This document shows, piece after piece, positions 54,499 to 63,746 of a DNA stretch of 64,000 nucleotides. Within the stretch, counting starts at the first letter, position 1, and each line of letters opens with the position of its first letter. The DNA comes from Bacteroidia bacterium (GTDB taxonomy: Bacteria; Bacteroidota; Bacteroidia; J057). The notes beneath the pieces are model-generated. The model did not search any database and had not been told where the DNA came from. It saw nothing but the letters and a program-made list of their open reading frames with translations. Location of the stretch: positions 1,798,001 to 1,862,000 of the forward strand of contig JAWKNO010000003.1 in assembly GCA_041391665.1 (NCBI GenBank), read 5' to 3'. Both the position numbers and the translations under genes were made by a program.

Positions 54499-55569
54499 AT
54501 GCAAAAAATCATTAGTGGCATACAACAGATCGGCGTAGGTATCCCGAATGTTCATGAAGCCTGGCGCTGGTATCGCCAGAATTTCGGAATGGATGTGCCT
54601 ATATTTGAAGAGGCAGCTGAAGCCAATCTTATGCTTCCCTATACTGGTGGCAAACCTCATCAGCGCCATGCGATTCTTGCAACAAACCTTCAGGGTGGAG
54701 GCGGAATGGAAATCTGGCAATATACCAGCAGAACCCCACAGCCACCACAGCATGCGCCTGTAACCGGCGATTTAGGTATTTATATCGCCCGGGTAAAATG
54801 TCTGGATGTACCCGCTACCTATGCAAAATTTGAAGCCTCAAAACTCGATCTTATCGGGCTTGTAAGCAGCGACCCGGGAGGAAAGCAACATTTTTTTGTG
54901 CGCGATCCCTACGGCAATATCTTCCAGGTTATTGAAGATGACAACTGGTTTGGGAAAGGCAAACACCTGACTGGTGGAATGGCAGGCTGTATGATTGGTG
55001 TCTCTGATGTGGACAAAGCAAAAAAATTGTATTCCGATATCCTGGGATACGATACAGTCATTTACGATAAAACCGGCACATTTGAAGATATAGCTGCACT
55101 CCCCGAAGGAAAAGGAGAATTTCGCCGGACATTACTGACGCATGCTCAACCCCGTAAAGGAGGTTTCAGCCGCATTTTTGGCGCGACTCACATCGAGCTT
55201 ATCCAGGCAACCGATAAGCCCGTCAAAAAAATATTTGAAGACCGGTTTTGGGGTGATCTGGGTTTTATCCACTTGTGTTTTGATATCGTGGGAATGGATG
55301 CGCTCCGGGAAGAATGTGCACAAAAAGGATTCCCCTTTACCGTTGACAGTGCCAATTCGCTCGGAAAGGTATTTGACATGGGAGAAGCTGCCGGCTCATT
55401 TTCCTATATAGAGGATCCCGATGGCACACTCATCGAGTTTGTGGAAACGCATAAGGTCCCTATCATGAAAAAATGGGGGTGGTATCTCAATATGAGAAAA
55501 AGAAGTCCGGAAAAACCCCTGCCTGACTGGATGCTCAAAGCACTGGCATTTAACCGGGTAAAAGACTGA
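54499..55569 (+). CDS. Two-domain VOC (glyoxalase/dioxygenase) protein
   Basis: The 356-residue protein has two vicinal-oxygen-chelate halves. The first starts QQIGVGIPNVHEAWRWYRQNFG and ends VRDPYGNIFQVIEDD. The second has AGCMIGVSDVDKAKKLYSDILG, THIELIQAT, LGFIHLCFDI and SFSYIEDPDGTLIEFVE, with H and E metal ligands. The size and fold recall 4-hydroxyphenylpyruvate dioxygenase or a two-domain epimerase. It directly follows icmF, where a methylmalonyl-CoA epimerase-type VOC protein would be apt, but those are single-domain, about 135 residues. Activity unknown. It ends one base before the transporter gene. Confidence 0.8.
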   Translation: MQKIISGIQQIGVGIPNVHEAWRWYRQNFGMDVPIFEEAAEANLMLPYTGGKPHQRHAILATNLQGGGGMEIWQYTSRTPQPPQHAPVTGDLGIYIARVKCLDVPATYAKFEASKLDLIGLVSSDPGGKQHFFVRDPYGNIFQVIEDDNWFGKGKHLTGGMAGCMIGVSDVDKAKKLYSDILGYDTVIYDKTGTFEDIAALPEGKGEFRRTLLTHAQPRKGGFSRIFGATHIELIQATDKPVKKIFEDRFWGDLGFIHLCFDIVGMDALREECAQKGFPFTVDSANSLGKVFDMGEAAGSFSYIEDPDGTLIEFVETHKVPIMKKWGWYLNMRKRSPEKPLPDWMLKALAFNRVKD

Positions 55570-55570
55570 T

Positions 55571-56479
55571 ATGTGCGAATCCCTTGACAGTGTAACGCTG
55601 AATTTTTCCCAGAACGGGCTTTTTGTTCTGGACATGACTTTGTTTGTCATCATGTTTGGCGTTGCGCTTGCACTGCGGATTGAAGACTTTCAGCTGTTGC
55701 TCAAAAAGCCGATTGCACCTGTGACAGGATTGGTGTCGCAGTTTGTATTGTTACCCGCCCTTACGCTGGGGCTGGTGTGGATTTTACGCCCATGTCCCAG
55801 CATGGCTTTGGGAATGTTTCTGGTAGCTGCATGTCCGGGAGGCAATATCTCCAATTTTATGTCGCTGATGGCAAAGGGAAATGTGGCACTTTCAGTAAGT
55901 CTTTCTGCGATGGCGACGATACTGGCAATTGTCATGACCCCTTTCAATTTTGCCTTCTGGTCTCAGTTTTATCCTCCGGCAAAGGAATTGCTTTTGGCAA
56001 TTAGCATTAACCCCATTGATATATTCCTGAAAATCCTGACGATTCTGGCAATACCGCTCTTTCTTGGTATGTGGACTGCGAGAAAGTTTCCGGCACTTAC
56101 TGCAAAAATAACGAAACCCATACGCATTTTATCTATCCTGTTTTTTGCGGGTTATATTCTGATTGCCCTTATGCTGAACTTTGATTTTTTTGTGAAATAT
56201 ATCAAGTTTGTCGTCCTGATTGTCGTCGCGCACAATGCCACCGCTTTGAGTGGCGGTTATTTTCTAAGTAAATTAATGGGGCTGGGTACCACGGATTCGC
56301 GTACCATTTCGATAGAGACAGGTATTCAGAACTCCGGACTTGCGCTGGTCCTGATTTTTGGACCGATATTCAATGGAATGGGAGGAATGGCGATGATCGC
56401 TGCTATGTGGGGAATCACCCATATTGTTTCAGGGCTGAGTATTGCTACTTTCTGGTCAAAATTTCCCGCAAAAAGCTGA
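55571..56479 (+). CDS. Bile acid:sodium symporter family (BASS) transporter
   Basis: The 302-residue inner-membrane protein has about nine or ten helices. The family hallmarks are present: CPGGNISNFMSLMAKGNVALSVSLSA early, and the second crossing-region motif SIETGIQNSGLAL. Homologues move organic anions such as bile acids, pantoate or keto acids with sodium; here the cargo is unknown. It begins one base after the VOC gene stop and 15 bases before the acyltransferase gene, so the three probably form one operon. Confidence 0.87.
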   Translation: MCESLDSVTLNFSQNGLFVLDMTLFVIMFGVALALRIEDFQLLLKKPIAPVTGLVSQFVLLPALTLGLVWILRPCPSMALGMFLVAACPGGNISNFMSLMAKGNVALSVSLSAMATILAIVMTPFNFAFWSQFYPPAKELLLAISINPIDIFLKILTILAIPLFLGMWTARKFPALTAKITKPIRILSILFFAGYILIALMLNFDFFVKYIKFVVLIVVAHNATALSGGYFLSKLMGLGTTDSRTISIETGIQNSGLALVLIFGPIFNGMGGMAMIAAMWGITHIVSGLSIATFWSKFPAKS

Positions 56480-56494
56480 TAATGCAGTTCATCT

Positions 56495-57865
56495 ATGAAG
56501 AGAAAACTCCACATCATCTATTACAACACCCTTAAGTTTCTGATTGCATTTGGGTTAAGAATGTTTTACAGAAAACACGACATCGAAGGTTATCATGAGA
56601 ATGTTCCAAAGGGCAAGGCTGTTATTTTTGCAGGGAATCACCAGAATGCCCTGATCGACGCATTGAACATAGTCTGCACGACGCCTTCAGACCGGCAGCC
56701 ATCTTTTATGACCCGGTCCGATATTTTCATCCCCTCTGTGAAGCCGATTCTCACCTCTTTTAAGATGCTGCCCATTTACCGGCAACAGGATGGCGGTGAT
56801 CCGGTAAAGCAGAACGAAGAAATCTTTGCGACCTGTGTAAGAAGGCTTCGTCGAAACGAAGCGCTGATTATTTTTCCCGAAGGTAATCACAACCGGCAGC
56901 GAAGATTGCGGCCACTGAAAAAGGGCGCAGCCCGCATTGCCTTCCTCGCAGAGGAAGACAGTGATTTTACCCTCGGCACACAGATTGTTCCTGTCGGCCT
57001 CAACTACAGCAAACACCGCAATTTCAGAGGAGACCTGTTTGTAAAATACGGGAAGCCGGTAAATACAGAAGACTTTCACGAAGCTTTCAAGGCCAATCCA
57101 CAGCGTACGCTGATCAAAGTCACACAGGCGATCAGCGACAGTATGAAAGACTGTATCCTGCATATTGCTGATAAGGACAATTACGATGCGATCGAGACCC
57201 TTCGGATGATCTACGAAGTCCCTATGACGCAAAAGCAGGGGCTCAACCCCCGCAGGCAGGGCGATATATTTGCTACAGGAAAAAAACTTATCGCCGCGAT
57301 CGAAGCCAAAATCACTGAAAACGATCCCCAATGGCCGGAGATAGCTAAAATTGCAGGAGAGTACTCAGAAAGTCTGAAAAATCACCGCTGGCGGGACCAT
57401 GTCGTTGCCGGAGGCCCCTATAATCTGGCGGGTTTGCTGCTCTACGCACTGAGCCTGATATTACTTTTCCCTATATACCTTTGGGGACTGATCAATAACT
57501 ATATCCCCTACAAGATTCCCGATTACCTCGCGTTGAAACTTTTTCGCGATGACCATTTTCATAGTTCGATCAGAGCTGCGGTGGCGCTGATCATGTTCCC
57601 GTTTTTCTATTCGCTGCAAACAGCAATTGTGTGGGCGCTGACAGACTGGAAATGGGCCGCAGCGTATCTTATCGCCCTGCCATTGACCGGCAACTTTGCC
57701 TATACATATTCTGTCTGGGTGAAAAAATGGTATAGCCGGTGGAAGTTCAGTTCGCTTTTCAGGAAAAATGATCTGCAAGTAAAAGATCTTGTCACCAAAA
57801 GGAAAACACTTGCCAATTATCTGGATAGTATTACCAGCCATGTCCGCGAAATAGCAAGTCATTAA
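56495..57865 (+). CDS. Large membrane-associated glycerolipid acyltransferase
   Basis: The 456-residue protein has an LPLAT domain at the N-terminus (GNHQNALIDA with H49 and D55, then MLPIYRQQDG and FPEGNHNRQRR). About 170 further residues and a C-terminal part with several membrane helices (about 305-330, 365-385, 390-410) make it much longer than the 240-residue PlsC at 39358. It is a glycerol-3-phosphate or related lysolipid acyltransferase. Substrate not determined. It may be cotranscribed with the BASS gene. Confidence 0.85.
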   Translation: MKRKLHIIYYNTLKFLIAFGLRMFYRKHDIEGYHENVPKGKAVIFAGNHQNALIDALNIVCTTPSDRQPSFMTRSDIFIPSVKPILTSFKMLPIYRQQDGGDPVKQNEEIFATCVRRLRRNEALIIFPEGNHNRQRRLRPLKKGAARIAFLAEEDSDFTLGTQIVPVGLNYSKHRNFRGDLFVKYGKPVNTEDFHEAFKANPQRTLIKVTQAISDSMKDCILHIADKDNYDAIETLRMIYEVPMTQKQGLNPRRQGDIFATGKKLIAAIEAKITENDPQWPEIAKIAGEYSESLKNHRWRDHVVAGGPYNLAGLLLYALSLILLFPIYLWGLINNYIPYKIPDYLALKLFRDDHFHSSIRAAVALIMFPFFYSLQTAIVWALTDWKWAAAYLIALPLTGNFAYTYSVWVKKWYSRWKFSSLFRKNDLQVKDLVTKRKTLANYLDSITSHVREIASH

Positions 57866-57952
57866 ACAATCAGGGAAAAGTTTTTGAGGAGATTGGAATC
57901 ACGGCAAATGATAACTATATTTATCAGAGAACATTAGCCGCATTTTAACAAG

Positions 57953-59638
57953 ATGCCTAAAGTAGATCGACCCAAAAACACCTTGCTCACAACAATGGAG
58001 AGTCAGAACTCTATTCTTGATTTCGTTTCTGACGCAGTGATAATTACTGACTTACAGCTGAACATTCTTTCCTGGAATCGTGCAGCTGAAAATATATATG
58101 GGTGGAAACAGGTAGAAGTGTTGGGGAAAATTGTCAGCGAATTTCTCGGTATTAAAAGCTATTCCCAACCTCCCTCTGAGCTACTGGAAACATTGATCAT
58201 CGAAGGCAAGTGGGCCGGGGAAATGGTGCATACTCACAAAAATGGACATCCGCTATATGTGATGGCTTCCGTTTCTGTCATTTACGATCAAAGCGGAGAA
58301 AAAGAAGGTTTTATTGCGGTTAACAGAAATATCACAGACCAGAAAAACATACAGAAAGTACTGGAGGAATCCCTGAAAATACACAACGCACTTCGCGATC
58401 AGATTACACAGATTTCAACCTATTTTATCAATCTTCCTTCAAATGAAATTGATCAGGGGATTGAACATGCCCTGAAAAAAATATGCAACTTCGCTTACCT
58501 CGACCGGTCATATGTATTCTTATTCAACGAGGATCAAACACTCATGAGCAATACCCATGAGTATTGCCAGGTAAATGTACAGCCCAATAAATCGGTTCTG
58601 CAAAATCTGAATGTCAATGCTTTCCCCTGGTTTGCCAGCGAACTTCGGGAAAAACATCTGGTCAATATTCCCAATGTATCCAAACTTCCCGAAGAGGCTG
58701 AAATAGAAAAAAGTTATTACACCAGACAAGGCGTAAGCTCTATGCTGGCTGTTCCCATGATTTTGGAAGGAAAATTGTTGGGATTTGTCGGGTTTGACGC
58801 GATTTCCTCCAATCGCAATTGGTCTCCGGATACAATTTCGCTTTTTCAGATCGTCGCTGATATTATCATCAATGCGATTCAAAGAAAAAACTGGGAAAAT
58901 CGCCTGAAACAAACCCGGGATTCTCTGGAACAAATGGTTGAAGAGCGTACAGCAGAACTCCACCATTCCAATAAATCTCTCGAGAATTTTGCCTACCTCG
59001 CATCCCATGACCTTCACGAGCCCCTTCGTATGGTAGTCAGCTATCTCCAGCTACTCGAAAAATCCATGGAAGGACGCTTGAACCAGGAAGAAAAAGAATA
59101 CATCCACTTTGCTGTCGATGGGGCCTTCCGAATGCGGAAACTCCTGGAAGGTATGCTCGCTTATTCCAGAGTAAAAACCCATTCCTTGCCATTCTCCAAA
59201 GTCAATATGAATGAAGTAATGGTAGATGTATGTGCCAATCTTGAACTGACCATATCCGATCTGAATGCTGTCGTCAGCTATAATAACTTACCCACGATTA
59301 CTGCTGACGAGGATCAGATGTTGCAGCTTTTTCAAAATCTCGTTGGTAATGCACTCAAATTCCAGCCCGAAGGGCAAATACCTGTTGTCAAAGTTACTGG
59401 TGAAGAATTTAGTGGCCACTTCCTCTTTACCGTTTCAGATAATGGGATCGGTATGGAAAGTCAGTACGCGGATCGCATATTCCAGATGTTTCAGCGCCTC
59501 CATGCCAAAGATCGTTACCCCGGCAGCGGCGTAGGTCTCGCCGTATGTAAAGAAATCGTAACCCGCCACTTTGGGAAAATCTGGTTCGAATCAACAGAAA
59601 ATCAGGGAACTACTTTTTTCTTTACCATCCGCAAATAG
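57953..59638 (+). CDS. Sensor histidine kinase: PAS-GAF-HisKA-HATPase
   Basis: A 561-residue soluble sensor kinase, no membrane helices. A PAS domain (about 16-130, SWNRAAENIYGW) is followed by a GAF domain (about 150-310), a coiled-coil linker, a HisKA dimerisation domain with phospho-acceptor H352 in ASHDLHEPLRM, and a HATPase domain with N box QNLVGNALKF, G1 VSDNGIGM and G2 GSGVGLAVCKEI. This recalls phytochrome-type kinases without a chromophore cysteine in the GAF region. There is no receiver gene next to it, so it is an orphan. The signal and partner are unknown. Confidence 0.9.
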   Translation: MPKVDRPKNTLLTTMESQNSILDFVSDAVIITDLQLNILSWNRAAENIYGWKQVEVLGKIVSEFLGIKSYSQPPSELLETLIIEGKWAGEMVHTHKNGHPLYVMASVSVIYDQSGEKEGFIAVNRNITDQKNIQKVLEESLKIHNALRDQITQISTYFINLPSNEIDQGIEHALKKICNFAYLDRSYVFLFNEDQTLMSNTHEYCQVNVQPNKSVLQNLNVNAFPWFASELREKHLVNIPNVSKLPEEAEIEKSYYTRQGVSSMLAVPMILEGKLLGFVGFDAISSNRNWSPDTISLFQIVADIIINAIQRKNWENRLKQTRDSLEQMVEERTAELHHSNKSLENFAYLASHDLHEPLRMVVSYLQLLEKSMEGRLNQEEKEYIHFAVDGAFRMRKLLEGMLAYSRVKTHSLPFSKVNMNEVMVDVCANLELTISDLNAVVSYNNLPTITADEDQMLQLFQNLVGNALKFQPEGQIPVVKVTGEEFSGHFLFTVSDNGIGMESQYADRIFQMFQRLHAKDRYPGSGVGLAVCKEIVTRHFGKIWFESTENQGTTFFFTIRK

Positions 59639-59686
59639 CCCAAATATTTAGCAAAAAATTGAAAATACTATTGTTTTTACCAGGGA

Positions 59687-59719
59687 TTGACGTTAATTTA
59701 GGGCCTACCTCCAAATTTG
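59687..59719 (+). promoter_or_regulatory. Candidate promoter of ruvB
   Basis: TTG at 59687-59689, a 22-base spacer, then CAAATTTG at 59712-59719 (one mismatch to TAnnTTTG), 13 bases before the ATG. Spacing fits the range reported for Bacteroidota promoters. Confidence 0.4.
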
Positions 59720-59732
59720 TTGTCTTTTCATT

Positions 59733-60755
59733 ATGCGAAATGAATTACTAAATCCCCTTTCGACACCTAACGAGGATGAAAGACAACTCCGACCAAAAGT
59801 TCTTACAGACTTTACCGGCCAGAAAAAACTGACAGACAATCTTAAAGTATTTATTGAAGCCGCCAAAATGCGGGGGGAACCGCTTGACCACGTTTTGCTT
59901 CATGGCCCTCCCGGTCTGGGAAAAACTACACTCTCCTTTATCGTATCCAATGAACTGGGCGCAAATATTACGACTACTTCCGGCCCTGTTCTGGAAAAAC
60001 CCGGCGATCTCGCCGGATTACTGACCAATCTGGAAAAAGGGGATGTGCTGTTTATTGATGAAATTCACCGGCTCTCTCCTGTCATCGAAGAGTATCTCTA
60101 TTCTGCTATGGAGGACTTCAAAATCGATATCATGGTCGAAACCGGCCCCAATGCCCGCAGCATAGAAATTGGCCTCAACCCCTTTACCCTTATTGGTGCC
60201 ACCACCCGGGCAGGTCTGCTTACCTCTCCCATGCTCGCAAGATTTGGGATAAATGCACGGCTGGAATACTATGATGCTGAAACCCTTGCGGCCATCGTCA
60301 GACGTTCCGCAGGCGTTCTCAATGTTCCCATTGAATCAGATGCGGCATTTGAGATTTCAAGAAGAAGCCGGGGAACGCCTCGTATCGCAAACCGGTTGCT
60401 CCGCCGTACCCGCGACTTTGCCCAGGTCAAAGGCTCTGGCAAAATCAATATGGCCATCGCCAAACTTACCCTCGAAGCGCTCGAAGTAGATGAAGCCGGC
60501 CTCGATGATATGGACAATAAAATCCTCCTCACCATTATCGATAAATTTAAAGGCGGACCTGTCGGACTCAACTCCATCGCCGCCTCCGCAGGGGAAGAAG
60601 CGGAAACCATTGAAGAGGTGTACGAACCTTACCTCGTAATGGAGGGGTTTATCAAACGTACCGCCAGAGGGCGCGTGGCCACAGAACGAGCGTTTAAACA
60701 CTTTGGGAGAATACCGGGGAATCTGGACTCCTCTCAGCCTAATCTTTTTTCCTGA
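59733..60755 (+). CDS. ruvB: Holliday junction branch-migration helicase RuvB
   Basis: AAA+ motor that drives Holliday junction migration with RuvA. The 340-residue protein has Walker A HGPPGLGKTT, Walker B FIDEIHRLSP, sensor GATTRAGLL, arginine finger region in LLTSPMLARFG, and a C-terminal winged helix (EPYLVMEGFIKRTARGR). Length is standard. RuvA and RuvC are not nearby, which is usual in Bacteroidota. It converges on the DUF5723 gene. Confidence 0.97.
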   Translation: MRNELLNPLSTPNEDERQLRPKVLTDFTGQKKLTDNLKVFIEAAKMRGEPLDHVLLHGPPGLGKTTLSFIVSNELGANITTTSGPVLEKPGDLAGLLTNLEKGDVLFIDEIHRLSPVIEEYLYSAMEDFKIDIMVETGPNARSIEIGLNPFTLIGATTRAGLLTSPMLARFGINARLEYYDAETLAAIVRRSAGVLNVPIESDAAFEISRRSRGTPRIANRLLRRTRDFAQVKGSGKINMAIAKLTLEALEVDEAGLDDMDNKILLTIIDKFKGGPVGLNSIAASAGEEAETIEEVYEPYLVMEGFIKRTARGRVATERAFKHFGRIPGNLDSSQPNLFS

Positions 60756-60791
60756 AAAAAAAAGATGTCTACCCGCTAAACAGGCAGACAC
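60754..60791 (-). terminator. Terminator of the outer-membrane protein operon
   Basis: On the minus strand TGTCT-CC pairs with GG-AGACA around an 11-base loop with one bulge, followed by a run of nine T. It lies between the two convergent genes. Confidence 0.6.
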
Positions 60792-60826
60792 CAGGTATAG
60801 GTACAACGTAAAAAAAATCGTTACCC

Positions 60827-62134
60827 TCAGAAGGCTACATTCATCCCAAACCGGAGATTTACCTCGCGGCTGTACCCCGGACGAAGAAACGAACTGAGGT
60901 GGTCCGTCGTCGCAAACATTACGATAGGACCAAGTTTTAGCAACAGGTTGGCGCCCAGATTATCAAATCTTCTGTTTTGTATGGAATAGGTGATTCCAGC
61001 AGTAAGTATTTTTCCCAAATCCTTACTTGCACTGACCATCAATGCCGGAAAAACTCTTCCCCGGTAAAATTCATTGTAATATACGCCCCCCAAACGAAGG
61101 CCTTTGATTGGCGTAAAAGTCCCGCCGATATATATCCGGGTAGGTAAACCCGTCCGGAAAGTCTCCACTGATTCTGTAATCCCTACCTCTGACTGCAAAG
61201 AATCCAGGAATACATCGATGTTAAAAGAATCCTCTTTCAGAATTTCAGCTACATCCAACCCATCAAAGGAAATCGTCCCAGACACTTCGTAGGTTTTTGC
61301 CTGATCGGTCCAGTTGATAAATCCCAGATCGATCACACTCGCCGAAAGCTTGACCCGCTCGCTCATCTCATATTGGACGCCAAAGTCTCCGGCAATACCA
61401 TGGTTGCCTGTAAATGGCTGAAAGTCAAGTGTTGGCTCAATATTCTCAAGGCTTCCCAGATCAAAAACACTGGCCTGTACCTGATAATTGACCTGCATCT
61501 GCAACTGATAGATCTCCGAACTGGTAGTAAGAGCCGCTTCGGCAAAGCCGGCAGATAGATTTGCCAGCCCAATCAGATATTTTCCTCTGGCCCCCGCCTG
61601 AAATTTCCCCCGGCGAAAAGCAACCCCCAAACCGATCTCATGCCAGGCCGAAAACTGAAAATCAGGCGCAAGCGAAACGGTTTCGTCCACAAAACCCGCA
61701 TTACCTGACCACGCCAGTGAAGGCAACATTTTGGGGTATGCGATATATCCGGAAGCTTTTGTGCCGGTAAATGCTGAAATCTGTACAGGCCCCACCTTGA
61801 CATTCAATCCCAGTATATCAGCCTGAACATTCGTCCGCAATACATTCACATCCTTCATCTGCGATAATGCGCCCCCGACATCTACCCGCAATGAATCTGT
61901 ACCCGGAACCTCCTTTAATATATCCCTGTAAGAAAACCCACTGTGCAATCCATGCAGATACACAGAAGGAAGACTGATACTGATGGTTTTTTCCTGCATA
62001 AAAGCGGGATTTACCTGAAGGTTTTGCATTGCACGAGGCATAAAGTAAAGCCCCAGTTCCTGCTGTGCATGGCTCCATGCCGGTAAAGCCAGATACAGCA
62101 TCGCCATGACTATATAAATTTTTGTGCGTATCAT
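60827..62134 (-). CDS. DUF5723-type outer-membrane beta-barrel protein
   Basis: The 435-residue protein has a signal peptide (ending SHAQQ) and a body of alternating strands. The N-terminal LGLYFMPRAMQNLQVNPAFM and the GLGVAFRRGKF and GARGKYLIGLANLSAG segments match a Bacteroidota barrel family. The C-terminus ends with NLRFGMNVAF, a typical outer-membrane signature with terminal aromatic. Function unknown. It starts three bases after the stop of the large lipoprotein gene, so the two are one operon and probably one complex. Confidence 0.83.
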   Translation of the reverse strand: MIRTKIYIVMAMLYLALPAWSHAQQELGLYFMPRAMQNLQVNPAFMQEKTISISLPSVYLHGLHSGFSYRDILKEVPGTDSLRVDVGGALSQMKDVNVLRTNVQADILGLNVKVGPVQISAFTGTKASGYIAYPKMLPSLAWSGNAGFVDETVSLAPDFQFSAWHEIGLGVAFRRGKFQAGARGKYLIGLANLSAGFAEAALTTSSEIYQLQMQVNYQVQASVFDLGSLENIEPTLDFQPFTGNHGIAGDFGVQYEMSERVKLSASVIDLGFINWTDQAKTYEVSGTISFDGLDVAEILKEDSFNIDVFLDSLQSEVGITESVETFRTGLPTRIYIGGTFTPIKGLRLGGVYYNEFYRGRVFPALMVSASKDLGKILTAGITYSIQNRRFDNLGANLLLKLGPIVMFATTDHLSSFLRPGYSREVNLRFGMNVAF

Positions 62135-62137
62135 AGC

Positions 62138-63643
62138 TTATATTTTGATCCGGGCAATCACCCCGAGTTTTAAATCAATCGAATCACTTAGCTGGAACTT
62201 CACGGGTACCTGTCCGCCTCCGGCTGTAGAAATCTCTGCCCGAATACGGACTTCGCGGGTAGATGAAAGGGCGGCAAACCGCTCCTCCGAAAAGATCACA
62301 GATAATGTCTGACTACCCGGCGCAACCACTGCACCATTGATACCCACTGACGGTGAAGGCAGCAAGCTTGTTGCCACCTCAAACAGTGAGTCAATCACTA
62401 CTCCCTGAGAATCAAGAAAGTATATCTGCGCCAGAACCTCAACGGGTAAGGCATTTTCTGTGATCAGCTTAAACCCTCCGGAGGCGACAATATCCAGATC
62501 GGAGAGGTCGGCTTCAAAAGTATTTTCCATTACAAGATCTTCCAACTTCCCTTCCAGAGGTACTCTTGCAGAGATACCTACTGAAAGGGAACTGGAGTCG
62601 GTGATAAAACCGGAAGGGGCGTTTCCACTCGGATTGGTAATAATGCCAAATTGATAGGTGAGAACTTCCGGTAAGGCTGAAATTATATCTGTAATATTTG
62701 AATTGGTCCTGTCCAGAATGATGTCAGTGGTACTGTATGCGCCGACCTCCGACAAGGAAGGGTAACCGAGATTTACGCCACCCGCAAGGCCATCATGCCC
62801 CAGCGGGATAGTCGTGATTCCATCCGAACCTCTCGCCCAGGCCAGCGAGGTAATTTCGATCGGAACGCCAAATGAATTGTCAAAACGAAACGTAATCGAT
62901 GGATCTGTCAGGCTAAAACCTTTAAGCGCTATTTGCTCAAAAATATCGTTTTTTATACTATCTGGTTCAGATTCAAAACTATTGGCCGGTATCGTCCCCT
63001 CCACATAAGAATAGTCCAGTTCTTTCAACAAAAGGTTTACCTGATCCAATGGGTAGTTCAGCCCATCGTTTTTGTTGTGGGCATAGCAGGAGAAACTGAT
63101 AGCTCCATTCTCCATATCCAACGCATATCCGGCAAGATCAAATGTAGTTGTGCCAATACCTGAAGGTGGTAAAGGAAAAAATGCAGAAAATGCAATGCCC
63201 CCTTTACGGAAATAATCCATCCGAAGATTTACTTCATACTCCCCCGTCAACCCGCTCTGATAATCGACCACCAGTGTACCAGTTTTTAGCACAACCCGGC
63301 GCAGTTGTTCAATAGGAAAAGGAATCGTCATCTGCGAATCAGTCATCACAACCGGTATATCCGGAATGGTAATGATCTGTAAATCCTCCCGGGTAAGTGT
63401 GGCCAGCCCGGCATCATATATCAGGGTAAGATCACCCGCAGCACTTATTTCCAACCAATCGCCGGTATCAGAGAGATCCAGTGCATCCTGAACAGAAATA
63501 TGCGTATTCACCAATGGAAGGGCAACTTCCGGAGACCACTCAGGCCCGATGATTTTATCCGTCCCCTCAATCAGACTACAGGAAGATAACCAGACCCATA
63601 AGCCAAAAATTGTAAATATTATTCTCAGTTCTGATAGGTTCAT
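62138..63643 (-). CDS. Large lipoprotein, partner of the DUF5723 barrel
   Basis: The 501-residue protein has a lipobox LSSC (Cys22) with a hydrophobic leader. The rest is rich in beta strands, with acidic and serine-rich segments (LPLVNTHISVQDALDLSD, LDMENGAISFSC) and no enzyme motif I recognise. The N-terminal WSPEVALPLVNTHISVQDAL segment recurs in Bacteroidota lipoproteins of this operon type. It is the first gene of the pair and overlaps nothing, with AT-rich DNA upstream. It might be surface-exposed and bind a barrel partner. Function unknown. Confidence 0.75.
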   Translation of the reverse strand: MNLSELRIIFTIFGLWVWLSSCSLIEGTDKIIGPEWSPEVALPLVNTHISVQDALDLSDTGDWLEISAAGDLTLIYDAGLATLTREDLQIITIPDIPVVMTDSQMTIPFPIEQLRRVVLKTGTLVVDYQSGLTGEYEVNLRMDYFRKGGIAFSAFFPLPPSGIGTTTFDLAGYALDMENGAISFSCYAHNKNDGLNYPLDQVNLLLKELDYSYVEGTIPANSFESEPDSIKNDIFEQIALKGFSLTDPSITFRFDNSFGVPIEITSLAWARGSDGITTIPLGHDGLAGGVNLGYPSLSEVGAYSTTDIILDRTNSNITDIISALPEVLTYQFGIITNPSGNAPSGFITDSSSLSVGISARVPLEGKLEDLVMENTFEADLSDLDIVASGGFKLITENALPVEVLAQIYFLDSQGVVIDSLFEVATSLLPSPSVGINGAVVAPGSQTLSVIFSEERFAALSSTREVRIRAEISTAGGGQVPVKFQLSDSIDLKLGVIARIKI

Positions 63644-63746
63644 GAGGAATTTTCATAAATTAACGAATGCAATTACACAGGTTTTTGCATTATTTAAAAA
63701 TAAGATATTACAGTTTAATAACATTACATTTTAATAAATTATCCTA

